Below, one piece after another: positions 56,843-64,000 of a stretch of 64,000 nucleotides of DNA. The translations under genes were made by a program, and so were the position numbers. The notes under the pieces were generated by a model. That model ran no database searches. It was given only the letters and a program-made list of their open reading frames with translations, and was not told the origin of the DNA. The stretch is taken from positions 1 to 64,000 of the forward strand of contig WFTQ01000016.1 of the NCBI GenBank assembly GCA_015485355.1, read 5' to 3'. Source of the DNA: a bacterium. GTDB taxonomy: Bacteria > Calditrichota > Calditrichia > RBG-13-44-9 > J042. Position 1 is the stretch's first letter. Each line of letters begins with the position of its first letter.

Positions 56843-57838
56843 ATGTCCAGGGTGTATTTTTTATTGACGATTGATACCGAAGAAGACAATGCCTGGAATC
56901 TGGATTTTAAGCCGCACTCGGAACAAACGGTACATAACATTCAATGGTTACCCCGATTTCAGGATTTCTGCGAAGCACTGGGTATTCGTCCCACTTACCT
57001 GGTGGATTATCCCGTGGCGGTGGATACAGAGGCGGCCCGGGTGTTGCGGGACCTGGCCTCCGGGACGGATTGTGAGGTGGGGGCCCATCTTCATCCCTGG
57101 TGCAACCCGCCTTACCGGGAAACACCCGGGGTCGTAAATTCTTTTTTCCATCGTTTACCCCAGGCGCTGCAACTCGAAAAAATGCAGGTGTTGACCCAAG
57201 CCATCGAAGCCAATCTGGGAGTGAGACCGATTTCCTATCGGGCGGGACGCTACGGTTTCGATGCCACAACCATTCCCGTTCTGGAACAACTGGGCTATCG
57301 GGTGGATTCCAGTGTGGTCCCCTATCGGCGGGCTAAGCACCCGGGAGAGCCTTCTTTCCCGATAACCACGCTGTATCCGTATCCCTTGCATCGGGATGAC
57401 GTTTGTGCATCCGGGGATAGTTCCATCCTGGAAGTCCCGATTACCGTAGGCTTTACACGTCGAGTACCGAAGTGGCTTAAAAAAATCTATCCCGATTTAC
57501 CCAATGTAGGGATTCGCAGGGTGCTGCGCTCCACATTGGGATTGGATCTGGTCTGGTTAAGACCCTCATATGCTTCGGTGGACGCCATGGCGCGACTGGC
57601 CGATAACGTATTGCAATCAGGTGTACCGATTTTAAACATGATGTTCCACTCCAGTGAGCTGATGCCGGGAGCATCGCCTTATAACCGAACCAAAGATGAT
57701 GTGCAACGTTTTCTGGACAGGATCCGGCAATTTCTGGTAATCCTGAAGAATGCCCACACCCTGCATTGCATCACCCTTGGGGAAACCTACCCAATCTTTT
57801 ATAAATCCCCTCTGCATGTTGGTAACCCGCCCGCTTAG
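56843..57838 (+). CDS. Polysaccharide deacetylase-like (WalW-type)
   Basis: 'FLLTIDTEEDNAWN', 'EVGAHLHPWCNPP', 'SYRAGRYGFDATTIPVLEQLGYRVDSSVVPY'. Confidence 0.87.
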   Translation: MSRVYFLLTIDTEEDNAWNLDFKPHSEQTVHNIQWLPRFQDFCEALGIRPTYLVDYPVAVDTEAARVLRDLASGTDCEVGAHLHPWCNPPYRETPGVVNSFFHRLPQALQLEKMQVLTQAIEANLGVRPISYRAGRYGFDATTIPVLEQLGYRVDSSVVPYRRAKHPGEPSFPITTLYPYPLHRDDVCASGDSSILEVPITVGFTRRVPKWLKKIYPDLPNVGIRRVLRSTLGLDLVWLRPSYASVDAMARLADNVLQSGVPILNMMFHSSELMPGASPYNRTKDDVQRFLDRIRQFLVILKNAHTLHCITLGETYPIFYKSPLHVGNPPA

Positions 57839-58245
57839 TTCCTGGGGTAGGCATGGTCATGTATTCCTAAGTACCCTTTACAAAGGGCTAAAAACTTCTG
57901 GAAGGCCTTGAATGGGGAATGCGTAGTCGCCGCTGTCCGGGAAAGGGTTTTCATCTATTACTTGTTAAGATAGGTTTGAGGACCAAAGAGTCCGGAATGT
58001 CCGCTCGGCTTGAGGTTCCCTGTTTATTGACCTCCGCTGTGGTGGAATCGGACCTTCGGAGCGGGATTCACCCATGCCGGATGTGAAAAAAGTTCACAGC
58101 CACCAGGGGTTGGATTTTTCTTTCGCCGTTAACCCGTCGCTCGAGGTATTGATAAATCGAGGCGGAAAAGGCCCCCAACCGGCCCGGTCAAACCTGGTAT
58201 AGCCTTTGCAAACAAGGAGTGAGCAAACTTTGACGGCAGGAAGCG

Positions 58246-59475
58246 ATGGTGGTTAAAAAAGCGGCGTTGATTGGGTGTTTTGTAGTAGGGATGGCGTTGT
58301 CGCAGACGCCGGCACCCACAGCAGGAACGGCCAGCAATCTTTTCCTCCGCAGTAGCATCAGTGCGCGGGTGTCTGGCTTAGGGGATGCTTTTACCGGTGG
58401 ACCGTTTGGAGAAGATGCCCTGTATTACAATCCCGCCGGGTTAGGCGTGTTGAATAAATTCATCGTTGGGTTTAACCACACCCGCTGGTTCGAGGATATC
58501 CGTTTCGATAATTTAACCCTCGCTTTACCATTGAATTCCCAACTGACAATGGCTGCGGGGGTATCCTACATGTGGATGCCCGAAATTCAGGGGAAGGATG
58601 GTTTTGGGCAGCCGACGGAATTGTTGCGGGTATCCAGTGGTGTGGCTTATCTGGGTATGGCCTTTCAATTTCATCCCGCTGTGTATGGGGGAGTGACGAT
58701 CAAATATTTTCGGGACCAGCTGGCCCGGTTTAGCGCGAGCGGGGTGGCGGTGGATGTGGGCTACTTCATGTACACGTTTATCGAAGGCCTGTCCGTGGGA
58801 ATCACGGTACAAAATCTGGGAGGAAAAATCCAGTATTTTCGGGAAAAGCAACCCATTCCCCTCACAGTGCGCACCGGAGTGGCCTATCGATTTTATCCCT
58901 CCCGGTTTCAAATAGCCCTGGACGCCGTTAAATCCATCGATACCGACGTCAATATCAACCTGGGTCTGGAATATATTTTTCAGAATGTCTTTGCCCTTCG
59001 TCTGGGAAATCAATTTCGGCAAAACGAGATTTTCCGGCCCTCCCTGGGCATCGGTTTCCAGGTACTGAAGACCTATATGATCAATTATACCTATGCGGCC
59101 TTTGCTGATCTGGGGGAAACCCATCGGGTGGGATTGACGATTGATTTTAAAAAGCCGCGCCGATACCCCCGCCGGAGTACCCCCGCCCGGGAACGGTTTG
59201 TCCTTCCGCCGGAAAAAGCACCCCGGATCATCGCGCGAATTGAAGGAAACAAATTGATAATCAATTGGCCAAAGCTCCCCGGAGCTTCATACAACATCTA
59301 TGCCCGTTCTGCAGGACATTTGAACTGGAAGAAAATCAACACCAAACCCCTTACCCGGAATACAATAACCTTTAAAAAACCTACCAAACCCGGCATATAC
59401 TATTTTAAAGTATCGGTGCTGAAAGGTAAACGGGAAGTGGACCTTGCAGATGAGGTGCAGGTACATGTCCGTTAA
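58246..59475 (+). CDS. PorV/PorQ-family outer membrane protein with C-terminal Fn3-like domain
   Basis: 'FLRSSISARVSGLGDAFTGGPFGEDALYYNPAGLGVLNKFIVGFNHTRWFEDIRFD'; C-term 'LIINWPKLPGASYNIYARSAGHLNWKKINTKPLTRNTITFKKPTKPGIYYFKVS'. Confidence 0.85.
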   Translation: MVVKKAALIGCFVVGMALSQTPAPTAGTASNLFLRSSISARVSGLGDAFTGGPFGEDALYYNPAGLGVLNKFIVGFNHTRWFEDIRFDNLTLALPLNSQLTMAAGVSYMWMPEIQGKDGFGQPTELLRVSSGVAYLGMAFQFHPAVYGGVTIKYFRDQLARFSASGVAVDVGYFMYTFIEGLSVGITVQNLGGKIQYFREKQPIPLTVRTGVAYRFYPSRFQIALDAVKSIDTDVNINLGLEYIFQNVFALRLGNQFRQNEIFRPSLGIGFQVLKTYMINYTYAAFADLGETHRVGLTIDFKKPRRYPRRSTPARERFVLPPEKAPRIIARIEGNKLIINWPKLPGASYNIYARSAGHLNWKKINTKPLTRNTITFKKPTKPGIYYFKVSVLKGKREVDLADEVQVHVR

Positions 59476-62353
59476 GCGGTTTATAATCCTTTTTTTGGTG
59501 GGATTGATGGGTGGAATGAGTCCAGAAACGTTGCCGGCCCAGACCGGCAGCTGGCGGGTGGTCTGGGATAGAAACAACGAATCCGACATGTTTTTTTATG
59601 AAGTCTACCGAAAAGTGGGCAATGGCTCCTACAGTAAGATCGCAGAAGTCTACCATCCCGATACCCTGTTTGTGGATGCCGCTATTGAAAAGGGGGTTTT
59701 GTACACTTATCGCGTCAAAGCGGTGGATTCTTCGTACAACAAAAGCGATTTTTCTCCGGAGGACAATGCTGCCGTCCCGAAAATCACGGGTTTACCCGGC
59801 TCGATGATGTTGCCTCCCGATACAACGGTCAGTATGGATCTGGACGATTATGTTGTCGATCCCGATCATTCAGACGATCAGTTAAATTGGTCGCTTTCCG
59901 GCGCTTCCCGTCTACAGGTGCAGCTGGATGCGAATACTCATGTTCTAACCATTCAAACCCCTGGAGATTGGAGTGGTACGGAGACCCTTCGAATGGTTGT
60001 GGAAGATCCCGATCGTTTTTTTGATGTAGGAGTATTGACAATATCCGGTCCCACCCTGAACACGGCGCCGGTCCTTGCCGATATCCCCGATCAAACCATT
60101 CAGGAGGGGCAATCGTTTTCTCCTATTCCACTGGATGATTACGTGACGGATCCCGATCATTCGGATGGGGAATTGATCTGGACCGCCCGGGGAGCCCAGA
60201 GCTTAAAAGTATCCCTCGATACCAACCGAGTAGCGACGATCCAGGTACCCGACGCCGATTGGTTTGGGCAGGAGAGTATCATCTTCCGGGTCACGGATCC
60301 AGATAGTCAGTTTGCCGAAGATACCGTGCATTTCAGGGTGAATCCGGTAAACGACCCCCCGGTGATTGCCGATATTCCGGATCAGTTTATAGAGGAAGGG
60401 GAAACTTTTCAACCGATTGCTCTGGACGACTTTGTAACCGATGTGGATCATGCCGATGAGTTGTTGAATTGGTTTGTGTTGGATGCTCGTCATGTTCAAA
60501 TCGATATTGACAGCAACCGGGTGGCGACCATAAGCCTGGTGGATGCTGCCTGGAGTGGTATGGATACCGTTCACTTTGTGGTTCGGGATCCAGAGGGAGC
60601 CGAGGATCAGGAAGCCGTCATCTTTGGACGCACCGTAAGAATTCCGCCAACCCTTCGGGCCATTCCCGATCAGGTGATAGATGAAGGAGAAACCTTTGCC
60701 CCATTGACCCTGGATGATTATGTATCGGACCTCGATAACCCGACCTATGAACTGACCTGGAGCTATGAGGGTGCCGATTTCGTGCGGGTACGGATAGGCA
60801 GTGACCGCGTGGCCCGCGTTGCCCCGTTGGATTCTAACTGGTTTGGGCGGGATACCGTGCTCTTTCGGGTGACCGATCCCGACGGACAATCCGATGAGCA
60901 GGAGGTGTTGTTTATCGTCCGTCCGGTGAACGATCCCCCCGTGGTTTTCCATATTCCCGGGCAGAACATTCGGCCGGGTCAGCGCTTCGATCCTATTCCC
61001 CTAAACAGTTTTGTCAAGGATGTGGATGATGATCCGGAAAGCCTTTCCTGGAGTTTTTACGGGGCCGATAGTTTGTTGGTCATCATCGATGACAATGCGG
61101 TGGCCGATTTTTACTTCGTAAAAAGCAACTGGGTCGGGGCCGATACCATTGTGTTTCGGGCCACCGATCCTCAAGGTGCGTTTGATGAAGATGCCGTCAT
61201 CCTCCGGGTCGTTAGTTTTAATGCGCCGCTGGTGGCCAATATCCCCGATCAGGCCGTTCTGGAAGGCCAGAGTTTCTCCGAAATCCCTCTGGATGATTAT
61301 GTGGAGGATGGCGACAATACCGATGCAGAGATTCAATGGTCGGTGAGTGGGAAAAATCAACTGGATGTTTCCATTACTCCAGAGCGCGTGGCGCGGATTC
61401 TTCTGCCCGATAGCAACTGGTTTGGAAAGGAAACATTGATTTTTCGGGCCACCGATCCCAATGGCAACTGGGCGACGGATGAAGTCTCCTTTACCGTGCA
61501 TCCGGTGAACGATCCCCCGGTTATTCGCCCCATTCCCGACCAGGTGATCCGACGCGGGGAAAGCTTTCCCGCTATATACCTGGATGACTATGTGGAAGAT
61601 GTCGATAATCGTCCCCACGAATTGGTCTGGACGATTCGAGGGTATCAGAACTTGACCGTTTACCTTCGGGAAGATCGGATGGTAATCGTGGAACCCCCCG
61701 GCGGCAATTGGTCGGGTACAGAGGTGCTGATCTTTCGGGCTACGGATCCCGAAGGCCTGTACGATGAAACGGCGGTGCGTTTTACCGTGGAAAATGTGGT
61801 CGACGATTTCTTTCCTTCGATAACCCAGCAATATTTTGGCGGCGGCCAAAACGTTTTGATCCACTGGATGACCGCCTTGCCTACCCGGGATTATATCGAA
61901 TATGGACCAAACGACCGCTACGGACAAAAAAGCGAACTCGATTCCGTGTACACCACCGAGCACCAGACCCTGTTAACGGGTCTGGAACCGAACCGGACCT
62001 ATTATTATCGAATTGTGTCCTTCACCACTTCCGGGGAGGTCGTCTATTCGGAGCAAAAGCAATTTCGCACCGGAGCGGCCGAAGGGATCAATGTGTTTCC
62101 CATTCCCTTTCAGGCTGGGGCGACTCCAGAACCTCAGGCCATTCACTTTGTGAATTTGCCGCCGGGGGGAATCTTGAATATTTACAATCTGCTGGGGGAA
62201 CGGGTCTTTTTCCGTAAAATCGATTCGAATCTATTCCGCTGGAATGTGAAGAACAATGCCGGCAGAGAAGTGCTGTCCGGGCTCTACATCTATGTGGTGC
62301 GCGATCCGGAAAACAATAAAGTGGCTTCGGGAAAATTAATCATTATCCGCTGA
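59465..62353 (+). CDS. Secreted multi-repeat protein: Fn3-like - 7 Ig/cadherin-like repeats - Fn3-like - T9SS-type C-terminal domain
   Basis: ATG 59465 overlaps previous CDS by 11 bp; repeats of form 'xxAxIPDQxIxEGxxFxPIxLDDYVxDxDHxD...'; C-term 'INVFPIPFQAG...LNIYNLLGERVF...LSGLYIYVVRDPENNKVASGKLIIIR'. Confidence 0.88.
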   Translation: MSVKRFIILFLVGLMGGMSPETLPAQTGSWRVVWDRNNESDMFFYEVYRKVGNGSYSKIAEVYHPDTLFVDAAIEKGVLYTYRVKAVDSSYNKSDFSPEDNAAVPKITGLPGSMMLPPDTTVSMDLDDYVVDPDHSDDQLNWSLSGASRLQVQLDANTHVLTIQTPGDWSGTETLRMVVEDPDRFFDVGVLTISGPTLNTAPVLADIPDQTIQEGQSFSPIPLDDYVTDPDHSDGELIWTARGAQSLKVSLDTNRVATIQVPDADWFGQESIIFRVTDPDSQFAEDTVHFRVNPVNDPPVIADIPDQFIEEGETFQPIALDDFVTDVDHADELLNWFVLDARHVQIDIDSNRVATISLVDAAWSGMDTVHFVVRDPEGAEDQEAVIFGRTVRIPPTLRAIPDQVIDEGETFAPLTLDDYVSDLDNPTYELTWSYEGADFVRVRIGSDRVARVAPLDSNWFGRDTVLFRVTDPDGQSDEQEVLFIVRPVNDPPVVFHIPGQNIRPGQRFDPIPLNSFVKDVDDDPESLSWSFYGADSLLVIIDDNAVADFYFVKSNWVGADTIVFRATDPQGAFDEDAVILRVVSFNAPLVANIPDQAVLEGQSFSEIPLDDYVEDGDNTDAEIQWSVSGKNQLDVSITPERVARILLPDSNWFGKETLIFRATDPNGNWATDEVSFTVHPVNDPPVIRPIPDQVIRRGESFPAIYLDDYVEDVDNRPHELVWTIRGYQNLTVYLREDRMVIVEPPGGNWSGTEVLIFRATDPEGLYDETAVRFTVENVVDDFFPSITQQYFGGGQNVLIHWMTALPTRDYIEYGPNDRYGQKSELDSVYTTEHQTLLTGLEPNRTYYYRIVSFTTSGEVVYSEQKQFRTGAAEGINVFPIPFQAGATPEPQAIHFVNLPPGGILNIYNLLGERVFFRKIDSNLFRWNVKNNAGREVLSGLYIYVVRDPENNKVASGKLIIIR
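60071..61800 (+). repeat. Six ~96-97-aa (288-291 bp) in-frame tandem repeats (a seventh degenerate copy from ~59796)
   Basis: Repeat starts near 60071, 60361, 60649, 60940, 61229, 61520. Confidence 0.85.
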
Positions 62354-62512
62354 ATCCCCTCTTACCATCATATTCCGTCTGCCAAACCGCCGTCCCTTGT
62401 TGTGTTTTCGTCCGCCCGTTGCCGGAAACCCGGGGGATAGGCTGTTTTTGCCAGATGGAGGAAACCTCGGGAGGTGCATGAAAATGACCGTGTGGAGTAA
62501 ACGGGTGGTGCG

Positions 62513-63376
62513 ATGTCGCGGATCGGAATAAAGGGTTTGCTGCTGGTCTTTCCCTTTTGTGTATGGGCCCAGGCGGTTTCGTGGAAGCTCATCTGGACGG
62601 CCAATGACGAAGCCGATATCTGGTACTATGAGATTTATCGGGATACCGTGCCGGATCCCCGGATTCAGATCGCCACCGTAATTCATCCGGAAACGGTGTA
62701 TGTGGACCGGAACATCCAAAAAGGAGTACTCTATTTTTATCGCATGCGGGCGGTGGATTCTTCTTATACTAAAAGCGCCTTTTCAACGACGGTCAGTGCG
62801 GCCGTTCCCCGACTGGTAAATTGGCCCGAGCGGGTGGTGATGCCTCCCGATACCACCATCGGGTTTGACCTGGACAATCGTGTGCGGGATCCCGATGATG
62901 CATTCGATCGGTTAAACTGGAGCTTCAGCGGTAATCGACTCCTGGTGTTGGAATTGGATGATCAACGGCGGCGCCTGAAAGTTCGGTCCCCTGTTGATTG
63001 GAGTGGGTGGGAAACGGTTCAGTGCCGGGTGAGCGATCCTCATGGCTTTTCGGATCAGATGGAAATCACCTTTACCGCCGGGGACACGGCCTCTTCGGCG
63101 GCGGAGCCTGTTAACGTGTATCCCATCCCTTTTGTGATTGGCCCCCATGGCACGGTCGCGGGAATTACCTTCGAAAATCTACCGCTGAACGGCACGCTTT
63201 CGATTTTTAATTTGTTGGGGGAGCCGGTGTTTCGAACCCGCATTATTGACCGCACCTTTTTATGGGATGTACGCAACAGCCGGGGGCGGGCCGTTCAATC
63301 GGGATTGTACATTTATGTGGTAAAGGATGATCGCGGGCGGCGGATCGACTCGAAAAAATTGGTGATTATCCGATAA
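62513..63376 (+). CDS. Short paralogue of upstream gene: Fn3-like - one Ig-like repeat - T9SS-type C-terminal domain
   Basis: 'WKLIWTANDEADIWYYEIYRDTV...YRMRAVDSSYTKSAFS' matches the upstream N-terminus; C-term 'VNVYPIPFVIG...LSIFNLLGEPVFRT...QSGLYIYVVKDDRGRRIDSKKLVIIR'. Confidence 0.87.
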   Translation: MSRIGIKGLLLVFPFCVWAQAVSWKLIWTANDEADIWYYEIYRDTVPDPRIQIATVIHPETVYVDRNIQKGVLYFYRMRAVDSSYTKSAFSTTVSAAVPRLVNWPERVVMPPDTTIGFDLDNRVRDPDDAFDRLNWSFSGNRLLVLELDDQRRRLKVRSPVDWSGWETVQCRVSDPHGFSDQMEITFTAGDTASSAAEPVNVYPIPFVIGPHGTVAGITFENLPLNGTLSIFNLLGEPVFRTRIIDRTFLWDVRNSRGRAVQSGLYIYVVKDDRGRRIDSKKLVIIR

Positions 63377-63582
63377 CGCCCCTTGACCCGCGGCCGAATA
63401 ATTTAACCAAAATAAATTATTATTAAAGATTTACAGAAAATACCGACCATGTAAATGTTGCCGGATGGCAATAGCAGGGTTTCCTTGCGCTTCCGGTTAA
63501 TCGAGGCAGACCATTTCAAGGAACCGTCTTTAACCCAAAGAGGGCGATCAAATTCCAGTTGATGTGCCCTAATGGTGAGGAG

Positions 63583-64000
63583 ATGAGAGTATTGATCACG
63601 GGGGTAAGCGGATTTATTGGACGTCACGTGGCGGAACAATTGCTGACCGGGCCGTACCGGCTGACGGGGCTGATCCGACCGGGAACGGTTTCGGAGCGCG
63701 TGTCCCGGTTTACAGGAAAAATAGAACTGGTTGAGATTGATCTGGCCGACGGCCGGGCGCTCCAACGGTTTCTATCCTCCCGACGGTTTGATGTCATTCT
63801 TCACATAGGTGCCCTGAGGGGAGCCCGGAAGTTTGCCCGGGACGTTTACCGGGCCGTGAACATCGCTGCCACCCGGATATTGATGGAATATGCTCTGACC
63901 CGGCAAAGCCGATTTATTTTTTGTTCCTCGGTTGGAGTATTCGGTGCCGTTCCTGTTACCCTTCCGGCGGATAATGCCACGCCCCGGCAACCAGACACAT
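63583..64000 (+). CDS. NAD-dependent epimerase/dehydratase (3' truncated by window edge)
   Basis: ATG AGA GTA TTG ATC ACG GGG GTA AGC GGA TTT ATT GGA -> MRVLITGVSGFIGRHVAEQLLTGPYRLTGLIRPGT; open to end of window. Confidence 0.88.
   Translation, partial: MRVLITGVSGFIGRHVAEQLLTGPYRLTGLIRPGTVSERVSRFTGKIELVEIDLADGRALQRFLSSRRFDVILHIGALRGARKFARDVYRAVNIAATRILMEYALTRQSRFIFCSSVGVFGAVPVTLPADNATPRQPDT

Noticed and set aside
58200-58245. Possible c-di-GMP (GEMM) riboswitch upstream of PorV-like gene ('gcaaac', 'gacggcaggaagcg')
   Set aside because: Could not align the conserved GEMM core or a matching P1 stem; only short word similarity
61001-61963. 320-aa minus-strand ORF
   Set aside because: Antisense shadow of the repeat-containing protein; apparent repeats merely mirror the sense repeats
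1-64000. CRISPR arrays, tRNA/rRNA genes, prophage or insertion sequences
   Set aside because: No regularly spaced identical repeats, no tRNA cloverleaf or rRNA motifs, no transposase/integrase/phage genes recognised on either strand

Overview
64-kb window, nearly all + strand. Gene content (SusC/SusD pair, GWxTD-type protein, PorV-like protein, T9SS-like C-terminal domains) suggests a member of the FCB/Calditrichota-like bacteria; this taxonomy is inference. Order: (1) C-terminal part of a SusC/RagA TonB receptor and a SusD-like lipoprotein, a GWxTD-type protein, an S9 peptidase; (2) a STAS protein, a GH13 sucrose-phosphorylase-like enzyme, a response regulator-GGDEF protein and an Hpt protein; (3) a compact aromatic amino acid operon aroF-aroB-aroDE-aroA-aroK-aroC::chorismate mutase-tyrA, then an EamA permease, a second tyrA and an RsbW-like kinase; (4) pgsA on the minus strand; (5) a ~34-kb exopolysaccharide locus (initiating sugar transferase, Wza/Wzc, Wzx, ligase, several GTs, three deacetylases, two ATP-grasp enzymes paired with FemAB/GNAT-type transferases, two sulfotransferases, a heparinase II/III-like protein, UDP-sugar dehydrogenase); (6) a PorV-like protein with a C-terminal Fn3-like domain, coupled to a 7-repeat secreted protein and a short one-repeat paralogue. 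The strongest undescribed signal is a hand-resolvable ribosome-mediated attenuator in front of aroF: a 21-aa leader peptide MASTERLVRLFNFYFGYYWTW followed by mutually exclusive 1:2, 2:3 and terminator hairpins. Second is a chorismate synthase-chorismate mutase fusion that keeps the AroQ catalytic residues.
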